A stretch of 64,000 nt of DNA, taken from contig NZ_JASITA010000030.1 of the NCBI RefSeq assembly GCF_030063415.1, positions 1 to 64,000 on the forward strand, given 5' to 3'. The notes under the pieces were generated by a model, which worked only from the letters and a program-made list of their open reading frames with translations, had not been told where the DNA came from and made no database searches. This document shows positions 15,216 to 23,701 of the stretch, one piece after another; position 1 is the stretch's first letter; every line of letters starts with the position of its first letter. Position numbers and translations under genes: made by a program. This DNA is from Streptomyces sp. H27-C3. GTDB lineage: Bacteria > Actinomycetota > Actinomycetes > Streptomycetales > Streptomycetaceae.

Positions 15216-15602
15216 TCAGGCCCGGCCCTGGCCCCAGCCCGGGGTGCACTGGAGGATCTTCTTCGTCCCGTGTTCGCCGATGCACGCCTGGTAGTAGACG
15301 GTCGTCCCCTCGGGTATGGCGGTGCCGTAGGACTTGTAGCGGGCCGCGCCGTTGCCGTCGGGGTTCCAGAGGTTGTCGGCGATGCCGACGGAGGGCACGT
15401 AGACGCGGGTGACGGCGGAGTGGCCGTCGGCCTTGGTGTCCTGGGACCAGAAGACGTCGCCATCGTGCTTGAACCAGGCTGCGGAGCCGCGGGTCGGGTC
15501 GACGACGCTGCCGCCGTCGGCGTGTGCGGAGGCGCTGGTGGCGGTGGTGAGGATGAGGGCGGCGGATGCGGCGGCCGCGGCCGCGGCGTAGCGGAGACGC
15601 AT
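15216..15602 (-). CDS. Secreted small protein with signal peptide
   Basis: 128 residues. The start MRLRYAAAAAAASAALILTT with ATSASAHA gives a classic Sec signal peptide with likely cleavage near residue 28. The mature part is Gly/Asp/Tyr-rich with two Cys residues (YYQACIGEHG...LQCTPGWG) and resembles Streptomyces secreted small proteins rather than virion parts. In a lysis-proximal position it could be an exported accessory factor acting on the host surface or on neighbours. Function unknown. Confidence 0.65.
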   Translation of the reverse strand: MRLRYAAAAAAASAALILTTATSASAHADGGSVVDPTRGSAAWFKHDGDVFWSQDTKADGHSAVTRVYVPSVGIADNLWNPDGNGAARYKSYGTAIPEGTTVYYQACIGEHGTKKILQCTPGWGQGRA

Positions 15603-15628
15603 GGGAGGTCTTCCTTCGTTCGAGATGG

Positions 15629-15841
15629 TCAGAGCACGTCGGTGATGTGCAGGGGGAACCAGATGGCCAGCGCGAGCCAGGCGGTCACGAAGACCGCCCG
15701 GCCGGTGCGGGTACGGGTGCGCAGCCACTCCCGCAGGCGCTCGGAGAGCGTGTCGCCCTCGACGCGGCTGCGGATGGCGAACAGCTCGTAGCCGGCACCG
15801 GCGAGCAGCAGGGCGCTCCAGATGACGTCGGGCCAGGTCAC
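15629..15841 (-). CDS. Small two-span membrane protein (lysis cassette)
   Basis: 70 residues. N-terminal span (VIWSALLLAGAGYELFAI), a charged middle (SERLREWLRTRTRTGR) and a C-terminal span (AVFVTAWLALAIWFPLHI). It sits in the cluster with the holin and endolysin and may be a second holin or antiholin. The upstream TM/coiled-coil gene is 27 bases away. Confidence 0.6.
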   Translation of the reverse strand: MTWPDVIWSALLLAGAGYELFAIRSRVEGDTLSERLREWLRTRTRTGRAVFVTAWLALAIWFPLHITDVL

Positions 15842-15868
15842 GCGGTGCTCCTTGGTCTGGGGGCCGGT

Positions 15869-16114
15869 TCACTTGCCCAGCGCGCCCCAGGCGCCGAGGA
15901 CGAGGGCGCCCAGGGCGATGAGGACGCTGAGGGTGGGCAGCGGCCAGCGGGCCCGTTCCAGGGCGATGACGCGGGTCTGGAGGTCCACGACGTCTTTGTC
16001 GATCTGGTCGGATCGCTGGACGATGAGGGCGAGCTGGCCGTCGATGCGAGCCAGCCCGACCTCGAGGGAGCGCCGGAGTTCGGACAGCTCGAGTGCTACC
16101 TCTCCGTCGGGCAT
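15869..16114 (-). CDS. Coiled-coil protein with C-terminal membrane anchor
   Basis: 81 residues. Residues 8-52 form a heptad-like coiled coil (LSELRRSLEVGLARIDGQLALIVQRSDQIDKDVVDLQTRVIALE), followed by one membrane span (LSVLIALGALVLGAWGAL). This architecture resembles XhlA-type haemolysin/holin partners. Position next to holin and endolysin supports a lysis role. Confidence 0.6.
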   Translation of the reverse strand: MPDGEVALELSELRRSLEVGLARIDGQLALIVQRSDQIDKDVVDLQTRVIALERARWPLPTLSVLIALGALVLGAWGALGK

Positions 16115-16135
16115 GGCTCTCCTTCGGTGGCAGGG

Positions 16136-16396
16136 TCAGAGGCGGAGGTCGCGGTCGGCCTTCGCCGGCAGCCAGGAGGCGGTGCCCACCTGGCCCAGGC
16201 GGCTGCCGATCGCGGACTTGACGACGGTGAGTCCGGCCGGGATCGCGGCGACGGCCGCGGACTGCAGGAAGGACAGGTCGACGACGTCGGTGGTCGCCGC
16301 GGCGAGCAGCAGGCCGAGGAACGCCTCGACGTAGGTGAGGGCGGTGCGCTCGGCGACGTCGGCGAGGAGGCTGGGCGCGGAGGTGGACTGCGACAT
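16136..16396 (-). CDS. Phage holin
   Basis: 86 residues. Two hydrophobic helices (TYVEAFLGLLLAAATT and AAVAAIPAGLTVVKSAIGS) separated by a short turn, with a charged C-terminal tail ending DRDLRL. This is the layout of the r1t/mycobacteriophage-type holins found in actinophages. Directly downstream of the endolysin (19 bases), on the same strand, so it probably controls endolysin release. Confidence 0.75.
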   Translation of the reverse strand: MSQSTSAPSLLADVAERTALTYVEAFLGLLLAAATTDVVDLSFLQSAAVAAIPAGLTVVKSAIGSRLGQVGTASWLPAKADRDLRL

Positions 16397-16415
16397 GCGG
16401 ATTCTCCTTGGGGTG

Positions 16416-17630
16416 TCAGGCGGTTGCGGTGAAGCCGTGGCGGGCGGCGAGGCGCTTGAGGGAGGTCAGGCCGGGGATGCCGTTGGCGGCGTCGCCGGTG
16501 TAGGAGCCGCCGGCCTTGCTGCGTTGCCAGGCGGCGTAGGCGTTGACGGTCTTGGTACCGAAGGACCCGTCGGCGTAGGACTTGCTGAGCAGGCCCTCGG
16601 CGGCGAGCGCGTTCTCCACCAGGCGGACCTCGGTGGGGTAGGTGGTGTGGCCGTCGGGTGCCGGGACGTCCTTCTTCGCGGCGGTGACCAGGTGGGCGAC
16701 GGACACCTTCGGCTTGGCCGGGGTGGGCTTGTCCGGGTCCGGGGCCGTGGCCTTCTTGAAGAGGACCTTGGTGGTGCTGATCGCACCGGGGTCGCCGTGG
16801 TCGTTGCCCGGTACATCTCCGTGGCTGAAGTGACCGCCCTTGGACTGCCAGACGGTGCGCGAGCGCGACTTGCCCGGCCCCGGGTACTTCGCCGGCGGGC
16901 CGGCCGGGAAGGCATCGGGGACGCCCCAGGACCTGGCGGCGGACAGGATCTTCTGCCAGCCCGGCTTCTTCGCCGGGTCCCAGTTGGTGGTCCACGGGTT
17001 CTTGGCGTAGCCGAGGACCTCGATCTGGACGTTGACGCGGCCCTCCCTGTTCGTCCGGCGGGTGCCGTCGTTGCGCAGCGCCCTGCCGCTCTGGCTGAGC
17101 GGACCGAACTGGCCGACGCGGTCGGTGACGGGGCAGTAAATGAGCTGCGGCTCGGCGGCGACCCGCAGCAGGTAGGAGCCCACCGACTCGAGGTACCTGC
17201 CGCCGGCCGGGGACTCGGTGGAGTGGTGGGTCACGCGCGGCGGGTTGCCGGGGGTGTCCATCGCTCCGCCGATGGAGCCGTCGCCGAGGCGGATCGCGCC
17301 GGAGATCCACACGGTGCCCGTGGCGCCGCGCGGCAGGTCCGCGGCGGCCGGCAGGTCCTCCTCGACGGCCGTCGCGAGGTCGAGGCGGGCCGCGGTGTCG
17401 GGGCGGCGGATGACGAACGGGGCGGCGTCGAGGGGCTCGTACCAGTCGAGATCCCCGTCCGCGCGCAGCACGAAGACGGAGCCCGGGCGGCGCGGGTGCT
17501 CGGCGACGAAGCGCGGCGCGGTCTCGATGCCGGCGATCGCGCGGGCCTCGTCGACGTGTGCCTGCTCGACCTCGCCGCAGTAGGTGACGGACTGGTCGGG
17601 ATGGACGATGGCGGCGTGGAAGGAAGTCAC
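16416..17630 (-). CDS. Endolysin: amidase-like domain plus peptidoglycan-binding domain
   Basis: 404 residues. Residues 120-290 carry an amidase_2-like domain: VTHHSTESPAGG (metal His), QLIYCPVTDRVGQFGPLSQSG, VNVQIEVLGYA, and GNDHGDPGAIS with the second His before the DPG motif. Residues 330-400 form a peptidoglycan-binding domain 1 (VRLVENALAAEGLLSKSYADGSFGTKTVNAYAAWQRS), ending in a short helix. An additional N-terminal 110 residues are of unknown role. No signal peptide, consistent with holin-dependent export. Confidence 0.8.
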   Translation of the reverse strand: MTSFHAAIVHPDQSVTYCGEVEQAHVDEARAIAGIETAPRFVAEHPRRPGSVFVLRADGDLDWYEPLDAAPFVIRRPDTAARLDLATAVEEDLPAAADLPRGATGTVWISGAIRLGDGSIGGAMDTPGNPPRVTHHSTESPAGGRYLESVGSYLLRVAAEPQLIYCPVTDRVGQFGPLSQSGRALRNDGTRRTNREGRVNVQIEVLGYAKNPWTTNWDPAKKPGWQKILSAARSWGVPDAFPAGPPAKYPGPGKSRSRTVWQSKGGHFSHGDVPGNDHGDPGAISTTKVLFKKATAPDPDKPTPAKPKVSVAHLVTAAKKDVPAPDGHTTYPTEVRLVENALAAEGLLSKSYADGSFGTKTVNAYAAWQRSKAGGSYTGDAANGIPGLTSLKRLAARHGFTATA

Positions 17631-17641
17631 AGCTCTCCTCG

Positions 17642-18460
17642 TCAGGCGTGGAGTTGGATCGCGTCGATCTGCTCGCGCAACGCGACGTAGGTGGACAGGC
17701 GGAGAAGGAAGTCACCGCCGAGGCCCCACGAGGGGCCCCAGGAGTTGCGGATGCGCAGCACGGTCCGCTCGGGGATGACCCGCCCGGCGTGGTCCTGGGC
17801 GACGTCCTGAAGGGCGATGGCGCAGACCTCGTGTCCGCCGGTGAGGCCGGACGTGCGCCAGTAGGGGACGGTGTCGACGAAGCCGTCGGCGCCCGGCGTG
17901 AACCAGCCCTGAAACCAGGGCAGGCCGAGCAGGACGGGCCCGCTCTGCAGGGCGGTGGCGAGGGCGTCGGCGTTAAGGGCGTGGGTGTAAGAGCCGACCA
18001 GTCCCCGGGCGCGCAGCGCGGTGGCGACGCCGAGGCCGGAGCTTCCGCAGTCCGCGGGCGGCCACTGGTAGGGGACGTATTCGTCAACGAGGGTGGCCTC
18101 GGCGTACAGCCGGATCGCCCACTCCTCGGTCCGGCCCGGGTGCAGCGGCGTCAGGCCCGCGCGCTCGAGGTCGGCGGGGGCGAGCAGCACGGACAGCGCG
18201 GTCGCGGCGGCGTTGGCCGTGCACGAGCCGAGTTCGTCGACGTCCTGGGCACCCGTGACGAGCTGCGAGGTCCGGATGCCCTGGGCCGTGAGGTTCTGCT
18301 GGTCCAGAACGGGTATGCCCGGCTCCCACGTTGCCGTGCGGAGTGTCTCGCCGCGGTGGCGGGTCTGGTGCCGCAGTGAGCGGGCGTCGAGGACCTGGTG
18401 CCGGCCGAGGGCAGGGTGATGGTCGTAGCGGCGTACGAGGACGCCATGCGATGTGGGCAC
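17642..18460 (-). CDS. Papain-like (C1) cysteine protease in the lysis/tail region
   Basis: 272 residues. ELGSCTANAAATAL supplies the nucleophile Cys80; GGHEVCAIAL supplies His210; RIRNSWGPSWGLGGDF supplies Asn239 and the conserved Trp. These are the three C1-family catalytic blocks in the right order. No signal peptide or prodomain is evident; the GTG start at 18460 is weakly supported. It lies between tail-tip genes and the endolysin. It may process virion proteins, act on the host envelope, or counter host proteins. C1 peptidases are uncommon in siphovirus late operons. Confidence 0.8.
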   Translation of the reverse strand: MPTSHGVLVRRYDHHPALGRHQVLDARSLRHQTRHRGETLRTATWEPGIPVLDQQNLTAQGIRTSQLVTGAQDVDELGSCTANAAATALSVLLAPADLERAGLTPLHPGRTEEWAIRLYAEATLVDEYVPYQWPPADCGSSGLGVATALRARGLVGSYTHALNADALATALQSGPVLLGLPWFQGWFTPGADGFVDTVPYWRTSGLTGGHEVCAIALQDVAQDHAGRVIPERTVLRIRNSWGPSWGLGGDFLLRLSTYVALREQIDAIQLHA

Positions 18461-18675
18461 CGACTGGTCCGCTTCTCCCCGCGCCCGATGGGCGATGTCC
18501 GGCCGGCGCGCGTGTCAGCGTCCGGAGGATCCCTCGGGGGTGTGGTGCGGACCGCGAGCGCGGCCGGCGTACGGGCGGAGGGTCGCCCAGAAGTGCCGTG
18601 ATCAATGATATGTGCTGCCCGGTGTGCCCCTCCCCCGCGTCGAGCGGCGACGGAGGGGCCGGCGGACTGCCGGGG
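18461..18675. other. Intergenic gap in the late operon with hairpin and AT-rich patch
   Basis: GCCCCTCC (18626-18633) pairs with GGAGGGGC (18652-18659), a likely terminator after the tail fibre gene. Downstream on the minus strand lies the AT-rich patch around 18600-18612 (CATATCATTGATCA), which may be a separate promoter for the protease-lysis genes. This is the longest gap in the operon. Confidence 0.5.
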
Positions 18676-21642
18676 TCACTTCGTGTAGGTGACTCTCAGC
18701 TGTGGTGGGTTACCCTCCCCCACGCCCGTGGCCCGCCCGTAGTACGTGCTGGAGGTGGAGTTGGGGTCCAAGGCGATGCCCCTCCACTTGGTGCTGTCGA
18801 AGATCGCGGTGATGTCGACCCACTTCCCCTGGTTGCGGGCCCAGGAGACGGTCATGGCCTCGCTGTCGCTCGAGAACGTGGAGGGCCGCGACGTCAGGCC
18901 GTGTGCCTTGATGACGGCCTTCCCGCCGGCGTTGGAGTACCAGTGCGCGAAGTAGAGATACAGCTCCGCCTTGTTGATGGTCGCGCCGGACAGGTCCGAG
19001 GAGAGCGAGCCCCCGAAGCCCACCAGGCTGGCCTGGGTGCCGTTGGTGGAGGAGTAGTAGCCCTGCAGCATCTGGTTGCCGTAGTAGCTGTTGTAGCCCG
19101 CGCGGCGCGCGTACGAGCCGGACCAGATGGCGCCGTACGTCTTGACGTACTTCTTCGGGGCGGGCGTGGTGGGCGGCGGGTCCGTCGTGCTGCCGCCGCC
19201 GGTGTTGTAGCGGCCCGTCTCGAGGACGAGGCCCCCGACGTCCTCCACGTAGAGGAAACCGCGGTAGGAGTTGCCGCCCTGCATGCGCACCGTCGCGCCG
19301 GCCGGAGCCGCCTGGTTCTTGAAGGAGATCAGCAGGTGGTGGGTGCCGACCACCCAGCCCTGCCCGTGCCGGAGATCCTCCAGGCGCACCCGGCGGGAGC
19401 CGGCCGTGGGCATCGGGTACGTCACGGACTGGATCTGCGGGGAGGTGATGGTCGGCGACTTGGTGCCACCGTCGCGCAGGTAGACGACGACTTCGCCGCC
19501 GGCGACCGACGGGTCGGCGTACGCGTCGAAGACGACCCGGTACATGCGGTCGGCCTCGGCGTCGAAGGCCAGCTCGACGAAGCCCATCTCGGTGCCGGTC
19601 GCGGTGACGCCGGTGACCTGGTAGTCGATGGCCTGGATGCCGCGCGGCGCCAGGTTGAGGAACGTCGTCAGGTCGTCGCCGCGCCAGGTGAGGCCGTCGG
19701 CGACGTTCAGGGACTGGAAGGAGGCGACGCCGGCCTGGTCGATGGTGGCCACCGACTCGCCCGCCGTGCGCAGCGTGACGTAGTTCGGCGACCCGGTGAC
19801 CAGGGCGAGAGCCTCCTCGCCGTCCTCGTCGTACAGGCGCATGCCCAGCGGCGACAGTTCCGCCCGGGCGCCCTCGGACCCGGAGGCCACGACCATCCGG
19901 CACTCGGCGTTGTCGAACGTGACGGTGCCGGCCGTGGAGTCGAGGGATTCCAGGCACACCCGCGCGCTGGTGGTGTTGGCCGGGGAGGCGTTGGCCGGGA
20001 CGCCGGCCAGGGTCGTCCAGGTGCCCCGGACGACGCCGCCGCCGGTCGCGGCGTTCATGGTGCTGTACCCGAGGGACGTGCCGGTACCGTCCAGCCACTG
20101 GGCGAAGATGTTGACGCTCGCTCCGGCCCAGGCGGCGTCGGCGAGGTAGTCGACGCTGAGGTAGACCTTCTGCCCGGGCAGTACGGGCAGCGTCGCCAGG
20201 GTGAGGGTGCGGCTGGTGGCCGTGGCCGCTGCGGCGTTGACCCGGACGGCCTTGGGCGTGGTGGAGCCCGGGGTGACGACCGACCAGTTCGCGTCGCCCG
20301 CCACGCGCTGGACGCTGACCTCGCCCTCGAACGAGGGGTCGCCGATGACGTTGCCGTCCACGCCCAGGGCGAGCCGGTCGGCGCTGAGGGTGCCGGCCTT
20401 GATGTGGTTGGCGGTCAGGGTGTTGGCGGCCATCTCGTTGCCGGTCAGAGAGAGCGCCTTGACCTCCCGGGCGGTCAGCGTCTTCGCGGCGACGATCTCG
20501 GCGGTGACCGATCCGGCGATCAGTTCCGGGGTGCCGATGGAGTCGGCCAGCACCATGCCGGCGCCGACCACGGTCTTCACCTCGACGTTGTCGAAGTCGC
20601 CGGTGCCGGCCGCGGTGCCGGTGCCGGGGAAGTTCGACAGCCACACGGCGGCCCGGGCGACCCCGGCCGGGGCCTGCTGCTGGCTGCTGTAGCGCGTCCA
20701 GGCGCCGCCGGGGACGGGGGTGGCTTTGGTGATGCCGTAGCCCAGGGTCGCCCCTGCGGCGTCGTACCAGCGGAAGTAGCAGCGCAGCGAGTCGGCGTTC
20801 CAGTCGGCGCTGACGCGGGCGTCGAAGGCGCAGAAGAAGCGGTCACCGGGTGAGAGGGGGATCTCGGTGAGCTGGATGGCCATGCTGGCCGCAGGAGCGG
20901 TGGCGCTCACCCGCAGGGCGCGTGCGGAGCGGTTGCCGTCGGTGAAGGTCCAGGCGGTGTTGGTGGCGATCAGGTTGGTGGTCAGGGGCCCTTCGAAGGA
21001 CGGATCGGGTATCAGGTTCCCGGTGCCGATGCCGAGCTGGTTGTAGCCGACGGCGCCGATCTGCAGCTTCATCCGGCCGACGGCCTCGTCGGCGAGCTTC
21101 GCCTCGTTGATGATGCCGTCCAGGACGTCCTCGGCGACCACGGCGGCCGGCCCGACCGGCCCGGCCGCGGCCGACGGCACGGAGGCGGTGCCGGAGGTGT
21201 TGCGGGCGACGAGACGGACGTACACCGGCTGCGCCGCGGTGACCAGGACGGTGCCGCCGCGCGGGGACTCGAGCGTGGCCTTCAGCGTCGCGGTCCCCAG
21301 CGGGGTGTCGGGCGCAGCGGTGGTGTGGATCTCGACGCGGGCGAAGTCCAGCGGGGCGGCCACGGCGTCGGTGAAGGTGCCGGTCCAGGCGACGGCCACG
21401 CCGGAGAGGGAGGGCAGCACGGTGGGGGCGGCCGGCTGCGGGGGCGGCGGCCCGTTGACCACGGTGACGCCGCTGGTGCCGTCCTCCTGCTGCCCGATGA
21501 TGGCGCGCAGCGAGCCGTCCTGGTCGTAGACCTGCAGGGCGGTGTCCTCCAGGGAGGCGTGGCTGAGACGGGTGGAGCGCTGCATGCGGGCGACCTGCCG
21601 CTCCAGGGCTGCCAGGCGGGCGCCGATGTCAAAGTTGCTCAT
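18676..21642 (-). CDS. Tail fibre / receptor-binding-like minor tail protein
   Basis: 988 residues; ATG overlaps the preceding stop (ATGA). N-terminal coiled segment (RLAALERQVARMQRST), then a fibronectin-III-like beta domain near 75-165. Two carbohydrate-binding-like modules follow, each beginning NLIPDPSFEG or NVIGDPSFEG. A helical linker repeats 'LTAREVKAL..LTANHIKAGTLSADRLA', typical of phage tail-tip proteins. The C-terminal 200 residues are Tyr/Ser/Gly-rich beta sequence. Probably mediates host attachment. Confidence 0.75.
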   Translation of the reverse strand: MSNFDIGARLAALERQVARMQRSTRLSHASLEDTALQVYDQDGSLRAIIGQQEDGTSGVTVVNGPPPPQPAAPTVLPSLSGVAVAWTGTFTDAVAAPLDFARVEIHTTAAPDTPLGTATLKATLESPRGGTVLVTAAQPVYVRLVARNTSGTASVPSAAAGPVGPAAVVAEDVLDGIINEAKLADEAVGRMKLQIGAVGYNQLGIGTGNLIPDPSFEGPLTTNLIATNTAWTFTDGNRSARALRVSATAPAASMAIQLTEIPLSPGDRFFCAFDARVSADWNADSLRCYFRWYDAAGATLGYGITKATPVPGGAWTRYSSQQQAPAGVARAAVWLSNFPGTGTAAGTGDFDNVEVKTVVGAGMVLADSIGTPELIAGSVTAEIVAAKTLTAREVKALSLTGNEMAANTLTANHIKAGTLSADRLALGVDGNVIGDPSFEGEVSVQRVAGDANWSVVTPGSTTPKAVRVNAAAATATSRTLTLATLPVLPGQKVYLSVDYLADAAWAGASVNIFAQWLDGTGTSLGYSTMNAATGGGVVRGTWTTLAGVPANASPANTTSARVCLESLDSTAGTVTFDNAECRMVVASGSEGARAELSPLGMRLYDEDGEEALALVTGSPNYVTLRTAGESVATIDQAGVASFQSLNVADGLTWRGDDLTTFLNLAPRGIQAIDYQVTGVTATGTEMGFVELAFDAEADRMYRVVFDAYADPSVAGGEVVVYLRDGGTKSPTITSPQIQSVTYPMPTAGSRRVRLEDLRHGQGWVVGTHHLLISFKNQAAPAGATVRMQGGNSYRGFLYVEDVGGLVLETGRYNTGGGSTTDPPPTTPAPKKYVKTYGAIWSGSYARRAGYNSYYGNQMLQGYYSSTNGTQASLVGFGGSLSSDLSGATINKAELYLYFAHWYSNAGGKAVIKAHGLTSRPSTFSSDSEAMTVSWARNQGKWVDITAIFDSTKWRGIALDPNSTSSTYYGRATGVGEGNPPQLRVTYTK

Positions 21643-22742
21643 GCGGCCGCCGATCCGTAGTGGAAGGAGTCGGCGCGGGCCAGGTCGACGGTGACGCTCT
21701 CGCCGTCGTTGCCGCCGGGCTTCACGGTCCAGCCCACGACCCGGCTCCACCCGGTGTAGAGCGTCCAGTCGTTGCGGATCTGGGTGTAGACGTCGTCGCC
21801 GATCTGGAAGCTGCCGAGCGGGGCTGCGGGGTGGTCGGGCTGGATGCGGATCTGGTCGACGGTGCCGCGGATCTGCCGGCGCTGGCGCTCGGCGACGGCC
21901 CGCTTGGCGAGGATGTCGGTGCCCTTCACCTCCGGGAGGGCCAGGACCGTCTCCATGCGCAGTCGGCCGTCGCGGACGCTGTCGATGTGCCGGCGCTTGG
22001 AGCGGCCTTCGCCCGCGCCGGTGGCGATGACGGTGTTGGCGTACTCGTCGGCCGAGCGGGGCACGGGCGGGGCGTCCAGCACGTTGATGCCGCTGGAGAA
22101 GGACACGTCCGTACGGCGGGTGCCGAGGCGGGGGTAGGCCAGGCGCACCCGGCGCACGATCGTGCCGTTGCTGCCCCAGGCGGTGTCGCACGTGTAGTCC
22201 GGGGAGTCGTCGCCCGAGACGATGTCGTCGACGGCGTCACCGAGGACGGGCTCCTCCCACCAGGAAAACTTCAGCGGCTCGGCGGTGGTGCCGACCTTCG
22301 CCGTGGAGGTGGTGGCGTCGACGGCGACGCCCAGGTTCCCGTCGGGGAGGGACTGCGCGTACGCCCAGATGTCCCGGATCACCTTGCAGGGGTCCGCGTT
22401 CACGTACGGGCCGCGCCCGTTGAGCTCTCCGTGGACGTCGTGGCGGCGCTGGAGGTACGACGACCATCCGGCCGCCTCCAGGGACAGGGTCTGGTCCTCG
22501 GGGGTGGCCTGCCACAGCAGCCCGCCCCAGCGCAGGAAGCCGTCGCGCTCGGCGTACAGCAGGGTGTTGCCCTCGTCCGCCATCGCCGGCAGGGAGCGGG
22601 CGAAGCGCGGGGCGATCTTCCCGGTGAGCGATCCGGGTCCGTTGAGCTCGGGCCCGAACTCGACGTCGGACAGCGGGATGTCGGGGGCGATGATCTCCCC
22701 GGTCAGGGCGTGCTGGGCCAGGTAGCGGTAGTGCGAGGCCAT
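21639..22742 (-). CDS. Minor tail protein, ReqiPepy6 Gp37-like
   Basis: 367 residues. The N-terminus (YLAQHALTGEIIAPDIPLSDVEFGPELNG, GSLTGKI) and the internal VNADPCKVIRDIWAY and SADEYANTVIATGAGEG match the actinophage Gp37-like family of tail-tip proteins, placed after Dit and tape measure. The start overlaps the stop of the preceding gene by one base. Likely part of the baseplate hub. Confidence 0.75.
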   Translation of the reverse strand: MASHYRYLAQHALTGEIIAPDIPLSDVEFGPELNGPGSLTGKIAPRFARSLPAMADEGNTLLYAERDGFLRWGGLLWQATPEDQTLSLEAAGWSSYLQRRHDVHGELNGRGPYVNADPCKVIRDIWAYAQSLPDGNLGVAVDATTSTAKVGTTAEPLKFSWWEEPVLGDAVDDIVSGDDSPDYTCDTAWGSNGTIVRRVRLAYPRLGTRRTDVSFSSGINVLDAPPVPRSADEYANTVIATGAGEGRSKRRHIDSVRDGRLRMETVLALPEVKGTDILAKRAVAERQRRQIRGTVDQIRIQPDHPAAPLGSFQIGDDVYTQIRNDWTLYTGWSRVVGWTVKPGGNDGESVTVDLARADSFHYGSAAA

Positions 22743-23686
22743 CAGACGATGCCCTCCATGAACTCGATGTCCGCAAACATTGAGGTGCCCGAGTCGACGC
22801 GCAGGTCGCCGGTGGGCGCCTTGTACATGTACGTCTGCACGGTCAGGCGCTGGGTGGTGCCGCGCATGGCGGCCGGCACGGGGAGGTTGTCGCCCAGGAC
22901 GATGGTGCTGCGGCGGGTGTTGTTGCCCTGGTCGTCGTCGATGAAGGTGTCCTCGCCCAGCACGGCGCCGGTGCCCGTGCCCAGGATGGTCTGCATCTTG
23001 GCGTAGACGTCCGCCTTGGTCATCCGCAGCCCGGCGAACGTGACCATGACCTTCGCCGAGACCGCCCACGAGGGGACCGGGATGTTCCAGGTCGCCGCGG
23101 CGGGCCAGTTGTGCCACTTGTTGTCGGAGTACGTCAGGTCGCTGGTCGCGGTGGGGTACGAGGCGTTCAGGGTGCGGTCCTTGCGCGGGTTGCAGATCCG
23201 CCGCAAGTCAGTGATCATTCCGGCGGTGACGGTGCCCGTGTTGGCCGGCAGGGCGATGCGGGCCAGGGGGATCGCGGAGTACCCGGAGGGCGGCGCGGTG
23301 GCCGTCGAGGACACCCCGGAGGCGACGTCGAAGAACACGATGGGGTCGCGGGCCGGGTTCTGGTTGCCCTCGTACTCCGGGTCCAGGACGCGCAGCATCA
23401 CCATGTCGGTGCGCGGGTTCGCCCCGGCCGGGGCGATGTTCACCGTGGCCGAGCCGATGTTGTAGGCGGTGTAGTGGCCCTGCCAGGTCGCGGCGCGGCC
23501 GCGGACGATGCCGGAGCCGTCGCCGACGAGGATCCCGCCGGTCGGGACGGCCAGCGGGGTGACCTTGAGGTCGTTGCCTTCGGTGACGCCTTCGGAGCCG
23601 CGGGCCAGGTCGCGGATCATCATCCGGAAGGTCTGGGCAGAGTGTGTCGCGCCGTTGGTGAGCAGGGGCGCCTGGGCCAGGGTCAT
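22742..23686 (-). CDS. Tail-tip / baseplate-like structural protein
   Basis: 314 residues. The N-terminal half (FRMMIRDLARGSEGVTEGNDLKVTPL...GRAATWQGHYTAYN) resembles the N-terminal module of baseplate upper proteins in Gram-positive siphoviruses. The second half is a beta-rich appendage (VPSWAVSAKVMVTFAGLRMTKADVYAKMQTILG). Coupled to the following Gp37-like gene. Function inferred from position and beta-rich composition. Confidence 0.6.
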   Translation of the reverse strand: MTLAQAPLLTNGATHSAQTFRMMIRDLARGSEGVTEGNDLKVTPLAVPTGGILVGDGSGIVRGRAATWQGHYTAYNIGSATVNIAPAGANPRTDMVMLRVLDPEYEGNQNPARDPIVFFDVASGVSSTATAPPSGYSAIPLARIALPANTGTVTAGMITDLRRICNPRKDRTLNASYPTATSDLTYSDNKWHNWPAAATWNIPVPSWAVSAKVMVTFAGLRMTKADVYAKMQTILGTGTGAVLGEDTFIDDDQGNNTRRSTIVLGDNLPVPAAMRGTTQRLTVQTYMYKAPTGDLRVDSGTSMFADIEFMEGIV

Positions 23687-23701
23687 CGGGGTTCGCTCCT
23701 G

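Noticed and set aside
18331..20853. 840-codon plus-strand open frame opposite the tail fibre gene
   Set aside because: Shadow frame with biased Gly/Arg/Val content and no domain; the minus-strand tail fibre is clear.
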